This document shows, piece by piece, positions 54,355 to 64,000 of a DNA stretch of 64,000 nucleotides (position 1 is the first letter of the stretch; each line of letters begins with the position of its first letter). The stretch spans positions 1 to 64,000 of the forward strand of contig SCQE01000005.1 in the NCBI GenBank assembly GCA_004321915.1. Reading direction: 5' to 3'. Below the pieces are notes generated by a model. It worked only from the letters and a program-made list of their open reading frames with translations, did not search any database and was not told the DNA's origin. The position numbers were made by a program, and so were the translations under genes. This DNA is from Nitrospirota bacterium. Lineage in GTDB: Bacteria > Nitrospirota > Thermodesulfovibrionia > Thermodesulfovibrionales > Dissulfurispiraceae.

Positions 54355-54684
54355 TCATAGACCTTCTCTTCTGTGCGCTTCCAGCGCTTCCGAAGAAAAA
54401 ATATCAGCCTGTTTTTGTGCAGTATTCAGCAACTTGTCTACATTATGTTTTGACCTCGAATTCTGATCGAAAATCCTACCTAAGGCAACAAAAAATGCTG
54501 TTTGTAAGGCGCCAATGTTCGTACGCCAAAAAAGCGGTGTCCGGTTAACCAAATCAAGGGCTTTTTTATCCTTGGAGAGAACAGCATTAAATGTGAGGAA
54601 TGCATAAAAAAACTGTATTGCAGATTCAATCTCTGTCCTGAAAATTTCAAGCTCTTGTGTAAACATATCTTCTTTTGTTTTCAT
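54355..54684 (-). pseudogene. AbiU2-like HEPN protein, probably truncated
   Basis: The 109-residue product resembles the N-terminal part of AbiU2-like HEPN domain proteins: AIQFFYAFLTFNAVLSKDKK, NRTPLFWRTNIGALQTAFFV, and LGRIFDQNSRSKHNVDKLL. Homologues I recall continue well past FSSEALEAHRREGL, where a stop occurs. The ATG at 54684 has no good ribosome-binding site. It looks like an accessory, defence-type gene in decay. An intact short protein is possible. Confidence 0.45.
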
Positions 54685-54712
54685 TCTTTATTAGCTCAAA
54701 TTGTTCTTTAAG

Positions 54713-54804
54713 TCAGTTTGTTAGCCTTTCCATCATCCTCTCGACCTCTTTCCCTCCCGCTGCAACAATCTTCGGCAGTTGTTCTATTAGAGTCTCAGAC
54801 ATCC
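54713..54804 (-). pseudogene. Frameshifted remnant of a DNA-methyltransferase-like gene start
   Basis: From ATG 54804 the minus strand reads MSETLIEQ, then a frame change gives LPKIVAAGGKEVERMMERLTN and a stop. From memory this pattern opens site-specific DNA methyltransferases, which begin ETLI-LPKIVA-GKKEVE-ILERL. Only about 30 codons remain, and a single-base indel breaks the frame. It overlaps the toxin gene's 3' end. The identification is tentative. Confidence 0.3.
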
Positions 54805-55223
54805 GGAATATCCTTAACCCACATTATCAGTTTTTTCAAAGACCCGCTTTTTAGGGCATTGTAAAGTTTGAGATCAGCCGTCACCATTGGGCAATTCCGT
54901 GTTTGTGCAATCGCTATATAGACGCTGTCATAAAAGCTTCTCTGGTGCTTACATGCGATATTCAAGGTGTTCGACATTAGAGACTGAGAGCTTACAATAT
55001 TGAAAGAAACATCATTAACAGCGGCAATTATAGTCATGGCTTTTTCGTGGGACAATTCATCTTTTATTCTGCGTTTCCATAGGATATTACCGATTTCTGA
55101 AAACAAGAGATCTGGAACATAAAGTTCAAATTTCGGACTAAGCAACCGGAAGGCCTCCTCGCTATGAACTTCCGGCATATACCATTTTATCGCTACGCTC
55201 GCATCGACAACAAACTTGCTCAA
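54795..55223 (-). CDS. vapC: VapC/FitB-type PIN-domain toxin
   Basis: The 142-residue PIN protein has FVVDASVAIKWYMPEVHSEE (first acidic residue), a central Glu in LLFSEIGNILWKRR, SFYDSVYIAIAQTRN (Asp) and MVTADLKLYNAL (Asp). PIN toxins cut RNA. It starts at TTG 55223, overlapping the antitoxin stop by 4 bases (TTGA). A standard type II toxin-antitoxin pair. Confidence 0.87.
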   Translation of the reverse strand: MSKFVVDASVAIKWYMPEVHSEEAFRLLSPKFELYVPDLLFSEIGNILWKRRIKDELSHEKAMTIIAAVNDVSFNIVSSQSLMSNTLNIACKHQRSFYDSVYIAIAQTRNCPMVTADLKLYNALKSGSLKKLIMWVKDIPDV

Positions 55224-55459
55224 CGCTCTCTATCCTCTCTTATGAGTTCAGCGCTGTCCGAAAATGTTTTCCCTGTAGCCGCTAATTTCTTTCTAATCCT
55301 TTCAGCAATAGTCCTCGACTCCTCTATAGATATTTTCTGTGCTGCCTGTTCAAGAATCAGCTTTGCCTCGCCCTGCAGCGAACGGTGATGGCGACTTGCC
55401 CTTTGTTTAAGACGTTCAACGGTTTCAGTTTCCAGCCCTCTTACAAGCAATTGAGCCAT
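55220..55459 (-). CDS. FitA-type ribbon-helix-helix antitoxin
   Basis: The 79-residue protein opens AQLLVRGLETETVERLKQRA, typical of FitA-like Arc/MetJ antitoxins, with HHRSLQGEAKLILEQA in the second helix. The C-terminal 30 residues are charged and would cover the PIN toxin active site. GGAGG precedes ATG 55459. It normally represses its own operon. Confidence 0.87.
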   Translation of the reverse strand: MAQLLVRGLETETVERLKQRASRHHRSLQGEAKLILEQAAQKISIEESRTIAERIRKKLAATGKTFSDSAELIREDRER

Positions 55460-55582
55460 TTCAAGCCTCCGAAATTAGTGATAGCATAATGATAGCATAT
55501 ATACGAAAAAGTCTCTACATCGTAAAGGGGACAGAGTCAATCCCTTTGATACTCATTAAGGCCCTAAGTAAGACCCCATGTG

Positions 55583-55656
55583 CCGTTATTCCCGCGAAGG
55601 CTGGGACCCAGTGTTTTCAAGGTGTTCTGGATTGCCCTATCAAGTCGGGCAATGAC
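55583..55656. repeat. Dispersed palindromic repeat (REP/MITE-like), copy 2
   Basis: CCGTTATTCCCGCGAAGGC near the left end and CTGGATTGCCC to GGGCAATGACA near the right end match the core of the element at 30422-30505. The rest of the 237-base gap between the antitoxin and the kinase (55460-55696) holds nothing I can assign. Confidence 0.65.
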
Positions 55657-55696
55657 AATGAATGCGGCTTTAGTAACGGTCTTCTTAGTAAGAGCA

Positions 55697-57799
55697 TCAA
55701 AAGCTCCCGCTCCTTACCGGCAATTTTATCGTGAAAACCGTTCCCGCGCCCGTGCTGCTCTCCACATCTATCGTGCCGCCGTGTTCTTCGGCTATCTTAT
55801 GGCATATCGAAAGTCCGAGCCCGGTGCCGTCCCCCACAGGTTTTGTGGTGAAGAAAGGGTCGAAGATCTTAGGCAAGTCCGTAGTATTAATTCCGCATCC
55901 GGTATCGCTTATCGAGACCTTTATAGCATCGTCAGGCGGGTAAATAGAAGCGTTTTCGCTTTTTGAAGTCCTTATCACTATCCTGCCGCCTTCAGGAGTG
56001 AAATACATCGAATTGATGATTATATTCATGAAAAGCTGCCTGAGCTTGCCCGGCTCGGCCTGTATCTTCGGCAGGTCGCCGACCAGATCGAGATCGATCC
56101 GGTGCCTCAACCGCTTTGCCTTGTGGTTGACGAGCAGAATGACCTCTTTAATGAGTTCGTTAATGTCTATGCGGCGTATAATCCCCGCAGCAGGCCTTGC
56201 AAATTCAAGCAAAGTGGCGAGTATGTCCTTGCACCTGAATATTTCGTTATGTATGGTCTGGAGATATTCCGGGAAATCCTGAAACGCCTCGCTCCCGGCA
56301 AGCGCAGGGTCTCCGCAACGTTCGAGCAGGGCCTCGGAATATCCGGCAATAATACCCAAGGGGTTGTTTATCTCGTGGGCGATGCCTGCCACAAGCGTGC
56401 CGAGTGAGGCAAGCTTGTCGGTCCTGACAAGCTGCTGTTCAAGGCGTCTCTGGGCCGTAACTTCCCTCAGATAATGGACGGAAGCGTACAGATTGCCGTC
56501 GTCGTTCAATAAGGGATATGACCAAAAATAAAATATGCCCCCCCCGGCCCCTCTGATTTCGGCAAAGCCGGGGTCTATGACCTTCAGGGGGGCATCGTCC
56601 GCCGCGCCTATCAGCCTGAAAATGTCCTTTCTTGTCTTGCCCGAAAGATCGACCGCAGAGAGGCCTACGGACCTAAGTAAAGATTCGTTAGCCCGCATTA
56701 CCCGCTGCTTGTCGTCCTCTATCCAGAGCATATCGGTTATGGCATCGAAGGTCTTCACCCATTCTTTCTTTTCTCTCGATATCTCCTCGAAAAGCAGCGC
56801 GTTCTCCAAGGCGATGGAAATATGTTTGGTGACAGGAAACAGCACCTTCAGGTCTTTTTCCGAATACTTCGAGGCGATCATGCTGTCCAGATTAAACACG
56901 CCCAAAAGCTTGTCCTGAAAAAGCGGCATGCTGACGGTTGAGCGTATCCCCTCGCTCAGGAGCTTTTGGTCGAGATGGAAATTTATGTCCCTCGACAGAT
57001 CGTAGTTTATCCACGGCCGGTTGTTTCTGATGACCCATCCCGCGCTGGTGCCCTCGATCGGGGCCTTTACGCCTTTTGTCATTACGGTTTTCATTTCGGT
57101 ATCGAGCGCAAAGATTATCAGCTTGTTTTTCTTGTCGTCGAACAGAAGAAGGCTTGCCCTGTCATAGTCTATAAGCTTCTTTATCTCCGAGGCCATTATC
57201 TTGAAGATGGCCCCGATGCTGAGGCTCGAATTTATCATGCCGCTGATTTCGCTTATAAGCTCTATCTGCGCCATCTTTTCCTGAAGCTGCGTTATCAGCT
57301 TCATGTTCTGTATCTCCACTCCGAGCTGTCCGCCGATTGTGGACAGAAGTCTTATATCTACAGCGCCGAAACACGATCCGCCCCCGCAGCCTATGCCGAG
57401 CACCCCGATGACCCTGCCTCTCGACGATATCGGAACGCCTGCCATACGCATGATTTCAGGGTCTCGATAAAGCACCCTCGGATCATCCGCAGCATTTTCC
57501 ACAAGCAACGCTTCGCCCAGTCCGAACACTTTGCCGGCAAAACACTCGCCCGATTTGAGTCTCCATACGCGCTGAAGAAACTGGGGAAGAAAGCCTCTAT
57601 GCGCCACAAGCTGCAACTCTCCATACGTTTCATCAAAAAGATATATCCAGCCCCTGTCCGCATTCATCTGCGTCACAAGCATATCCAGCGTATCCTGAAC
57701 TACGCCCTCAGGCGTATTGTGCCTTCCGAGAATGTCCGCAAACGCGTTGAAGACCGCCAGCTCTTTGGCTATCTGATAGGTGTTGTCCCGAAGGTCCAT
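55697..57799 (-). CDS. Soluble GAF-GAF-PAS sensor histidine kinase
   Basis: The 700-residue kinase has two GAF domains (about 20-165 and 190-345), a PAS domain (about 350-450), a HisKA domain (LASLGTLVAGIAHEINNPLG, His 475) and a HATPase domain (NIIINSMYF, SDTGCGINTTDLPKIFDPFF, DGTGLGLSICHKIAEEHGG). There is no membrane helix, so it senses a cytoplasmic signal; GAF 1 has a CGGGSC cluster that might bind a metal or redox ligand. It is the probable partner of the NtrC-type regulator at 52889-54226. Confidence 0.92.
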   Translation of the reverse strand: MDLRDNTYQIAKELAVFNAFADILGRHNTPEGVVQDTLDMLVTQMNADRGWIYLFDETYGELQLVAHRGFLPQFLQRVWRLKSGECFAGKVFGLGEALLVENAADDPRVLYRDPEIMRMAGVPISSRGRVIGVLGIGCGGGSCFGAVDIRLLSTIGGQLGVEIQNMKLITQLQEKMAQIELISEISGMINSSLSIGAIFKIMASEIKKLIDYDRASLLLFDDKKNKLIIFALDTEMKTVMTKGVKAPIEGTSAGWVIRNNRPWINYDLSRDINFHLDQKLLSEGIRSTVSMPLFQDKLLGVFNLDSMIASKYSEKDLKVLFPVTKHISIALENALLFEEISREKKEWVKTFDAITDMLWIEDDKQRVMRANESLLRSVGLSAVDLSGKTRKDIFRLIGAADDAPLKVIDPGFAEIRGAGGGIFYFWSYPLLNDDGNLYASVHYLREVTAQRRLEQQLVRTDKLASLGTLVAGIAHEINNPLGIIAGYSEALLERCGDPALAGSEAFQDFPEYLQTIHNEIFRCKDILATLLEFARPAAGIIRRIDINELIKEVILLVNHKAKRLRHRIDLDLVGDLPKIQAEPGKLRQLFMNIIINSMYFTPEGGRIVIRTSKSENASIYPPDDAIKVSISDTGCGINTTDLPKIFDPFFTTKPVGDGTGLGLSICHKIAEEHGGTIDVESSTGAGTVFTIKLPVRSGSF

Positions 57800-57831
57800 G
57801 CTTTTTCATTCTATCACAGGTCCCGATGCTG

Positions 57832-57859
57832 TTCACAGGGCAGGATTGTCGGGTATAAT
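57832..57859 (+). promoter_or_regulatory. Sigma-70-type promoter for the Tim44-like gene
   Basis: TTCACA at 57832-57837 and TATAAT at 57854-57859 are spaced by 16 bases, close to consensus. The start codon is at 57891 with GGGAGGAAA upstream. Confidence 0.65.
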
Positions 57860-57890
57860 AAAAGACAATGTTTTTCCGGGAGGAAATCAA

Positions 57891-58871
57891 ATGAAAAAAA
57901 TATTCGTGCTTTTAACGCTTGTTGTGTTTTTCTCGGCTTATCTGGAGGAAAGCTCCTTCGCGCGGGCAGGCGGGGGCAGCAGAGGCTCGTCAAGCTACGG
58001 CAGCAGGGGCTCCAGAACTTACGCGCCGCCTGCGCGGCAGGCGCAGCAGCAAAACCAGATGCAAAGACAACAGGCGCAACCTCAGCAACAGCATATTCCG
58101 CCGGCCGCGCCTCAGCCTTCGCGTTGGGGCGGAGTACTCGGAGGACTTGCAGGCGGACTTATGGGAGGAATGCTGGCCACGATGCTCTTCCGGGGCCTCG
58201 GCTTCGGCGGAATGGGCTCAGGCGGTTTCGGCGGCGGCATAGGTATGATCGAGATAATATTGATCGGACTTATCATCTTTGTTATCTACAAGATGGTCAA
58301 ATCAAAAAAAGAACAGGCGGCAATGGCCACTTCTCAAGGCTACGGCCGGTATAACAGCCCTGAACCGCAACAGAATTATCAGTATCAAGGCAATGCGGGC
58401 GGACAGACCGCATACACCCAGCAAGACGACCTCTCGGCAGGCCTTTCGTATATAAGACAGTTCGATTCCACATTCGACGAAAACAGATTCAAAGAAACCG
58501 CAGGCGATATATTCTTTAAAGTACAGGCGGCATGGATGCAGAGGGACATCGGTCAGGTCGGCAATATCCTCGCCCCTGAAATTGCGGACCAGATGAGGAA
58601 AGACGCGGCCCAGTTGAGGGCCGACGGCAAAATAAACAGGCTCGAAAATATAGCGATGAGAAACGTCTCAATAAGCGAAGCATGGCAGGAGGAAGGCAAG
58701 GACTTCATCACCGTAGAGTTCACGGCCAATGTGCTCGATTATGTTACGGACGAGGCAGGCAGGATACTCGAAGGCAGCAATAAAGAGCCTGTGAAGTTCG
58801 TGGAATACTGGACTTTCATGAGGAAGATCGGGACTACAAACTGGCAGCTTTCGGCGATACAGCAGGATTAG
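57891..58871 (+). CDS. Tim44-domain membrane-associated protein
   Basis: The 326-residue protein starts at ATG 57891 with a signal/anchor (MKKIFVLLTLVVFFSAYLEE). A Gly/Ser/Gln-rich low-complexity stretch follows, then a membrane helix (MIEIILIGLIIFVIYKMVK). The C-terminal Tim44-like domain has FKVQAAWMQRDIGQVGNILA, VSISEAWQEEGKDFITVEF and EYWTFMRKIGTTNWQLSAI. The family is widespread in bacteria with no firm role; import or membrane-protein quality control is suggested by the domain name only. Confidence 0.82.
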   Translation: MKKIFVLLTLVVFFSAYLEESSFARAGGGSRGSSSYGSRGSRTYAPPARQAQQQNQMQRQQAQPQQQHIPPAAPQPSRWGGVLGGLAGGLMGGMLATMLFRGLGFGGMGSGGFGGGIGMIEIILIGLIIFVIYKMVKSKKEQAAMATSQGYGRYNSPEPQQNYQYQGNAGGQTAYTQQDDLSAGLSYIRQFDSTFDENRFKETAGDIFFKVQAAWMQRDIGQVGNILAPEIADQMRKDAAQLRADGKINRLENIAMRNVSISEAWQEEGKDFITVEFTANVLDYVTDEAGRILEGSNKEPVKFVEYWTFMRKIGTTNWQLSAIQQD

Positions 58872-58888
58872 ATCCAAAACCAAACAAA

Positions 58889-58915
58889 AAAGGGGCATGA
58901 AATTCATGCCCCTTT
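58889..58915. terminator. Bidirectional terminator between the Tim44-like gene and rpoC
   Basis: A perfect inverted repeat with arms AAAGGGGCATGAA and TTCATGCCCCTTT is centred at 58902. A-rich and T-rich flanks lie on both sides. It sits between two convergent genes and would terminate both. Confidence 0.85.
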
Positions 58916-58936
58916 AAATACCTTTCTCTTTATTTA

Positions 58937-61900
58937 CTATTCTTCGACTTCGACTGTTTCCTCTTCTTTTTTGAGCTGCATTTCATAAAAATCACCCATT
59001 ATAAAGGAGTCCCTGTACATAGGCGTGCCCGAACCTGCAGGTATGACCCTGCCCATTATAACATTCTCCTTGAGACCTTCCAGTTGGTCCACCTTGCCGC
59101 TGAGAGACGCCTCGGTAAGGACCCTTGTGGTCTCTTGGAACGATGCGGCCGAAACCCAGCTGTCGGTGGCCAAAGACGCCTTGGTTATACCGAGAAGCAT
59201 AGGCTTGCCCTGCGCGGGCTTTCCGCCCTTCTGCTTTGCAGCATCGTTTGCGTCTACAAAGATCGGCCTGTCGATCTCGTCGCCGATAAGGAATTCTGTG
59301 TCTCCGGGGTCTTCTATCTTGACCTTCCTCATCATCTGTCGCACGATTATCTCTATGTGCTTGTCGCTGATCGTAACGCCCTGAAGCCTGTAAACCTTCT
59401 GCACTTCATCGACAAGATAACGCTGAAGCTCCTTGGGGCCGAGAATGTCGAGAATGCTGTGAGGATTCACGGAACCGTCCATCAAGGGCTCTCCGGCCTT
59501 TACCCAGTCGCCTTCGTGAACTGTAACATGCTTGCCTTTCGGTATCATGTATTCCCTAGACTCATCGCCGCCCTTTACAACTACGACACGCATTCCTTTG
59601 TGCGCCCCCCTGAACTCGACGATACCGTCTATTTCGCTTACAATCGCCTGCTCTTTCGGTTTCCTCGCCTCGAACAATTCTGCAACCCTCGGCAGACCGC
59701 CGGTTATGTCCTTGGTCTTTGTCGTCTCTCTCGGCATCTTTGCGAGTATGTCGCCCGGATGCACCGCCTCGTTCTTTTCAACGAGTATATGCGCGCCGGC
59801 CGGCAGCAGATAACGGGCCTGCTGGTTGGTGCCGGGGATTTTCGCGGTGCGGTTATGGTCGTCCTTGATCGATATTCTGGGCCTCATGTGGCCCGGGTAA
59901 TCGATTATGACCTTATGCGCAAGGCCCGTAGTCTCGTCAACCTCTTCCTTTACTGTGACCGACTCGACTATATCTCCGAACGCGATCTTTCCGCCGAGTT
60001 CCGTAAGAATAGGGGTCGAGTAAGGGTCCCACTCGACGAGCTTCTGGTTCGCCTCCACCCTTTGTTTGTCATCGACGAAGATACGGGCGCCGTAAACAAG
60101 GTTGTATTTCTCCTTTTCCCTTCCCGCCTTGTCCACAATAGCTATCAAGGCGTTCCTGTTAAGGACTATTAAAACACCTTCCTTGTTCTTGACCGCATTC
60201 AAGTCGATGAACTTTACAAAGCCGGAGTTCTTTGACATCAGCACCGCCTGCTCTATGACCTTGGTCGCCGCGCCTCCGATATGGAAGGTCCTCATCGTAA
60301 GCTGCGTGCCCGGCTCGCCGATCGACTGGGCGGCTATTATACCGACAGCTTCGCCTATCTCGATAACGTCGCCCCTCGCAAGGTCTCTTCCGTAGCATTT
60401 GCCGCACACGCCTATTTTTGCGGTGCAGGTCAGCACCGACCTGATTTTGATCTTGTCGATTCCGGAATCGATTATCTTTTTCGCGAGCTGCTCGTCAACG
60501 TCTTGGTTCCTGCTCGCTATTATCTCGTTCGTAGCAGGGTCTTTTATGGTCTCGGCAAGGGTCCTGCCGAAAATCCTGTCTTCGAGGGGCTGTATTATTT
60601 CCCCGCCTTCTATCAACGCGGTCACGGTTATACCGTCCCTCGTTCCGCAATCCACTTCCTGCAGGTTGACATCCTGAGCAACGTCAACAAGCCTTCTGGT
60701 AAGGTAACCTGCATTTGCGGTCTTTAATGCCGTATCGGCCAGACCTTTTCTTGCGCCGTGGGTCGAGATGAAGTATTGCAGCGGAGTCAACCCCTCTCTG
60801 AAATTGGCGGTGATCGGCGTCTCCATGATCTCACCCGAAGGTTTTGCCATAAGACCTCTCATTCCTGCAAGCTGCCTTATCTGGGCCGCGCTTCCCCTTG
60901 CTCCGGAGTCGGCCATCATGAAGATGCTGTTAAAAGAGCGTCTCTCTTTGAGGTCTTCTTCGGACAGGTCTTTTCCTTCCTCTGCTCCGAGTTCGCTCAT
61001 CATCTCTTCCGCCACTTTTTCGGTCACATTGGCCCAGATATCGATGACTTTATTGTAGCGTTCGCCCTGAGTTATCAGACCGTCGGCGTACTGCCTCTGC
61101 ACCTCTATGGCCTCCGCTTCCGCTTCGTTTATCAGTTCGTCTTTTTTGGAAGGCACATGCATATCGTCGATGCAGATGGAGATCCCTGACTTTGTGGCGA
61201 ATTCAAAACCGAGCCTCTCGATCCTGTTAAGGAACATGACCGTTTCGCGTCTGCCCGAGGTCTTGTGAATATACTCTATCAGTTTGCCGAGCTCTTTCTT
61301 GGTCATTTCCTTGTTGGCCATCGAAAACGGAATATTTGCAGGGAGTATCTCGCTTAACAGTATGCGGCCTGCGGTCGTCTCCACATGCCCGATGTCCATC
61401 CTGACTTTTATCGCCGCATGCTCATCGATGACTCCGGCGTCATAAGCGCACCTGACGTCTTCGCAATCGGAAAATATTTTGCCTTGACCCCGCGCGTCCC
61501 TCTTGAGCTTGGTAAGGTAATAAATACCCAATACCATGTCCTGCGTCGGGACCACTATGGGCTTTCCGTTGGCCGGGGACAACAGGTTGTTCACGGACAT
61601 CATAAGCACCCTGGCCTCTATCTGCGCTTCTATCGAAAGCGGCACGTGCACAGCCATCTGGTCGCCGTCAAAGTCTGCGTTGAAAGCTGTGCATACAAGA
61701 GGGTGAAGGGTGATGGCCCTGCCTTCGACAAGTATCGGATCGAAGGCCTGAATGCCGAGCCTGTGCAGAGTAGGCGCACGGTTTAGCAGCACCGGATGCT
61801 CGTGAATGACCTCTTCGAGCGCGTCCCAGACTTCATGCCTCTCTTTTTCAACAAGCCTTTTCGCCTGCTTTATGGTTGTAGCGTAGCCCTTTTCTTCAAG

Positions 61901-63055
61901 CTTGTTGAATACAAAAGGCTTGAAAAGTTCAAGCGCCATCCTCTTTGGAAGCCCGCACTGATTGAGCTTAAGCTCGGGGCCGACAACGATGACCGAACGT
62001 CCGGAATAGTCGACCCTCTTTCCTAAAAGGTTCTGCCTGAACCTGCCCTGTTTGCCCTTTATCATATCGCTCAGGGATTTGAGCGCCCTCTTGCCTCCGG
62101 CCTTCAAGACCTTGGCCTTTTTGCTGTTGTCGAACAGGGCGTCCACCGCCTCCTGCAGCATTCTCTTCTCGTTTTTGAGAATAACGCTCGGGGCCTTAAG
62201 TTCCATAAGACGTTTAAGCCTGTTGTTCCTGTTTATTATGCGCCTGTACAGATCGTTGAGGTCCGAGGTCGCAAAACGGCCTCCGTCAAGGGGCACAAGC
62301 GGCCTTAGGTCAGGCGGAAGAACGGGGATAATGTCGAGGATCATCCACTCGGGCTTGTTCTCGGACTTCAAAAACGCCTCGACTATTCTCAATCTTTTAG
62401 TGAGCCTTTTCTTCACCCCTATCGAAGACGCATCATCTATCTTCTGTTTAAGCTCTTTGCCGAGAGAAGGCAGGTCGACCTTTCTGAGAAGCTCACGAAC
62501 GGCCTCAGCCCCCATTCCGGCCTTAAACCTGTTGCCGTATTCGGCGAACTTCTTTTTGTACTCCTCCTCCGAAAGCAGGTCCTTCTCCTTAAGAGGCGTA
62601 TCTCCGGGATCTATTACGATGTGTTCTTCAAAATAGAGGACCCTCTCAAGATGCCTGATAGTCATATCGAGCAATGTCCCTATGCGGCTTGGTACCCCGC
62701 GCAGAAGCCAGACATGCGCAACCGGCGTAGCGAGCTCTATATGCCCCATACGCTCTCTCCGGACCTTGGATTGTATGACCTCCACCCCGCACTTGTCGCA
62801 TATGACCCCGCGGTGTTTCATCCTCTTATATTTGCCGCACAGGCATTCCCAGTCTTTTACCGGACCGAAGATCTTTGCGCAGAAAAGACCGTCGCGTTCG
62901 GGTTTAAACGTACGGTAGTTGATGGTTTCGGGCTTTTTGACTTCGCCGTAAGACCACTCGCGTATCTTTTCGGGAGACGCCAGTTTTATCCTTATAGCGT
63001 CAAAGTCCTTAGGGTTTTTCGGCTTTTGGAAAAGCGAATAAATGTCTTCTATCAA
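58937..63055 (-). CDS. rpoC: DNA-directed RNA polymerase subunit beta'
   Basis: The 1372-residue protein has the zinc motif [20 protein letters not shown], the clamp and [18 protein letters not shown], the catalytic [12 protein letters not shown] with three Mg-binding Asp, and a second zinc site [15 protein letters not shown]. The C-terminus ends in an acidic tail. The start is TTG 63055, preceded by GGGAGG that lies at the end of rpoB; no ATG is near. rpoB directly precedes it. Confidence 0.97.
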   Translation of the reverse strand: MIEDIYSLFQKPKNPKDFDAIRIKLASPEKIREWSYGEVKKPETINYRTFKPERDGLFCAKIFGPVKDWECLCGKYKRMKHRGVICDKCGVEVIQSKVRRERMGHIELATPVAHVWLLRGVPSRIGTLLDMTIRHLERVLYFEEHIVIDPGDTPLKEKDLLSEEEYKKKFAEYGNRFKAGMGAEAVRELLRKVDLPSLGKELKQKIDDASSIGVKKRLTKRLRIVEAFLKSENKPEWMILDIIPVLPPDLRPLVPLDGGRFATSDLNDLYRRIINRNNRLKRLMELKAPSVILKNEKRMLQEAVDALFDNSKKAKVLKAGGKRALKSLSDMIKGKQGRFRQNLLGKRVDYSGRSVIVVGPELKLNQCGLPKRMALELFKPFVFNKLEEKGYATTIKQAKRLVEKERHEVWDALEEVIHEHPVLLNRAPTLHRLGIQAFDPILVEGRAITLHPLVCTAFNADFDGDQMAVHVPLSIEAQIEARVLMMSVNNLLSPANGKPIVVPTQDMVLGIYYLTKLKRDARGQGKIFSDCEDVRCAYDAGVIDEHAAIKVRMDIGHVETTAGRILLSEILPANIPFSMANKEMTKKELGKLIEYIHKTSGRRETVMFLNRIERLGFEFATKSGISICIDDMHVPSKKDELINEAEAEAIEVQRQYADGLITQGERYNKVIDIWANVTEKVAEEMMSELGAEEGKDLSEEDLKERRSFNSIFMMADSGARGSAAQIRQLAGMRGLMAKPSGEIMETPITANFREGLTPLQYFISTHGARKGLADTALKTANAGYLTRRLVDVAQDVNLQEVDCGTRDGITVTALIEGGEIIQPLEDRIFGRTLAETIKDPATNEIIASRNQDVDEQLAKKIIDSGIDKIKIRSVLTCTAKIGVCGKCYGRDLARGDVIEIGEAVGIIAAQSIGEPGTQLTMRTFHIGGAATKVIEQAVLMSKNSGFVKFIDLNAVKNKEGVLIVLNRNALIAIVDKAGREKEKYNLVYGARIFVDDKQRVEANQKLVEWDPYSTPILTELGGKIAFGDIVESVTVKEEVDETTGLAHKVIIDYPGHMRPRISIKDDHNRTAKIPGTNQQARYLLPAGAHILVEKNEAVHPGDILAKMPRETTKTKDITGGLPRVAELFEARKPKEQAIVSEIDGIVEFRGAHKGMRVVVVKGGDESREYMIPKGKHVTVHEGDWVKAGEPLMDGSVNPHSILDILGPKELQRYLVDEVQKVYRLQGVTISDKHIEIIVRQMMRKVKIEDPGDTEFLIGDEIDRPIFVDANDAAKQKGGKPAQGKPMLLGITKASLATDSWVSAASFQETTRVLTEASLSGKVDQLEGLKENVIMGRVIPAGSGTPMYRDSFIMGDFYEMQLKKEEETVEVEE

Positions 63056-63056
63056 G

Positions 63057-64000
63057 CTATTCCTCCCTCGTTCTCTTTTTCTCCAGAAGCTCTATGTCCA
63101 GACCTAAGCTCTGAAGTTCTTTTATTAATACATGGAAGGATTCGGGGATGCCCGGCTCCAGCACCGGATCACCCTTTACGATAGCCTCGTACATATGAGA
63201 CCTTCCGCTAATATCGTCGCTCTTGACCGTGAGAAACTCCTGCAGCGTATGCGCTGCGCCGTAAGCCTCCAGCGCCCAGACTTCCATCTCTCCGAGCCTC
63301 TGTCCGCCGAACTGGGCCTTGCCGCCGAGCGGCTGCTGGGTAACAAGCGAGTATGGGCCGATCGAGCGGGCGTGTATCTTGTCCGCAACCAGATGGTGCA
63401 GTTTGAGCATATACATGCACCCTACAGTCACAGGCCTCTCGAAAGCCTCACCTGTCTTTCCGTCATGAAGAATTACCTGAAGAGAGTTCGACTCGAAACA
63501 TTTACGGCCCAACACCCTGCCGTCATGCAGTTCAAAGCCGTCCGATTTTTGCTGACCGGCCTTCTTCAGAAGCTCCTTGATCTCCTTTTCCTTGGCGCCC
63601 TCAAAGACCGGCGTGGAAACATGCAGACCCAGCGCCATTGCCGCCCACCCGAGATGCGTTTCGAGGATCTGCCCAACGTTCATTCTCGATGGGACGCCGA
63701 GCGGGTTCAAAACAATGTCCACAGGCGATCCGTCAGGAAGATACGGCATGTCCTCTTCTGGAAGTATCATCGAAACAACACCTTTGTTACCGTGACGGCC
63801 CGCCATTTTGTCGCCTATCTGTATCTTCCTCTTCATGGCTATATAAACCTTGACCGTCTTGTTTACGCCGGGCGCCATTTCATCGCCTTTTTTGACCCTT
63901 TCGGTCCTCTCCTGATAAACGGCCTGCAGGTCTTTTATGCTTTGACTTATCTCCGCCTTGACCTCTTCCATCTTGGCGAGCACGCTGATGTCCTCGACCC
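63057..64000 (-). CDS. rpoB: DNA-directed RNA polymerase subunit beta, C-terminal part (continues beyond the window)
   Basis: The frame runs open to the window edge and ends 1 base before the rpoC start. It has [19 protein letters not shown], the active-site region with [40 protein letters not shown] and [19 protein letters not shown]. The catalytic N-terminal two thirds lie outside. Confidence 0.97.
   Translation of the reverse strand, partial: VEDISVLAKMEEVKAEISQSIKDLQAVYQERTERVKKGDEMAPGVNKTVKVYIAMKRKIQIGDKMAGRHGNKGVVSMILPEEDMPYLPDGSPVDIVLNPLGVPSRMNVGQILETHLGWAAMALGLHVSTPVFEGAKEKEIKELLKKAGQQKSDGFELHDGRVLGRKCFESNSLQVILHDGKTGEAFERPVTVGCMYMLKLHHLVADKIHARSIGPYSLVTQQPLGGKAQFGGQRLGEMEVWALEAYGAAHTLQEFLTVKSDDISGRSHMYEAIVKGDPVLEPGIPESFHVLIKELQSLGLDIELLEKKRTREE

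Noticed and set aside
56966-58354. Plus-strand open frame running from antisense of the kinase into the Tim44-like gene
   Set aside because: It crosses two real genes in another frame; the Tim44-like gene has its own promoter, ribosome-binding site and signal peptide.
59084-60172. Plus-strand open frame of about 360 codons antisense to rpoC
   Set aside because: It mirrors codon structure of the conserved rpoC gene and has no start signal or domain.
1-64000. CRISPR arrays, tRNA or rRNA genes, and phage genes
   Set aside because: I looked for evenly spaced repeats, tRNA-like cloverleaf ends and phage structural motifs and saw none; short tRNAs could still be missed without a covariance search.

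Overview
The window appears to be chromosomal DNA from a flagellated, chemotactic Gram-negative bacterium. The Gram-negative call rests on an RlpA lipoprotein with a SPOR domain, an RseC-type membrane protein and a heme-motif chemoreceptor. The rpoC product reads most like Nitrospirota sequences from memory, with deltaproteobacterial lineages as the alternative. This is an inference; no database search was run.

Layout. (1) 1-2620, plus strand: the end of a flagellin gene, then flbT, flaF and a TPR/GT9 glycosyltransferase-like gene. (2) 45372 down to 2603, minus strand: about 43 kb of 33 same-strand genes, mostly overlapping or closely spaced. They read as a sugar-biosynthesis and glycosyltransfer island that runs into the flagellin cluster. 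(3) 45.6-54.2 kb: a secreted metallophosphoesterase, a heme-motif/zinc chemoreceptor, rlpA, hslU, hslV, xerC, rseC and an NtrC-type response regulator. (4) 54.3-55.7 kb: a small patchwork of an AbiU2-like remnant, a DNA-methyltransferase-like scrap, a PIN/RHH toxin-antitoxin pair and a dispersed repeat. It lies between the response regulator and a GAF/PAS histidine kinase that is probably its partner. (5) 57.9-64 kb: a Tim44-like membrane protein, then rpoC and the end of rpoB.

How the island may work. In transcription order it opens with a GDP-6-deoxy-heptose-type set (Fcl, HddC, a GMD-like dehydratase; HddA further down). A middle block follows: a split transketolase, three atypical SDR epimerases, two cobalamin-type radical SAM proteins and two paralogous acetyltransferase-like proteins. 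Next is a nonulosonate-type block: KdsC-like phosphatase, SpsF cytidylyltransferase, DegT aminotransferase, a NeuB lacking the SAF domain, and three more radical SAM proteins. After that comes an aminosugar set resembling those of macrolide antibiotics: C-methyltransferase, cupin isomerase, DegT aminotransferase and a DesVI-like methyltransferase. The last section is a series of TPR-fused glycosyltransferases ending in a tandem double SPINDLY/OGT protein.

My main hypothesis is a flagellin glycosylation system. It would build at least three unusual nucleotide sugars, two of them possibly altered by radical chemistry, and attach them with TPR-docked transferases. No Maf-type flagellin transferase is present. 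The double OGT protein is the best candidate for the enzyme that glycosylates the protein directly.
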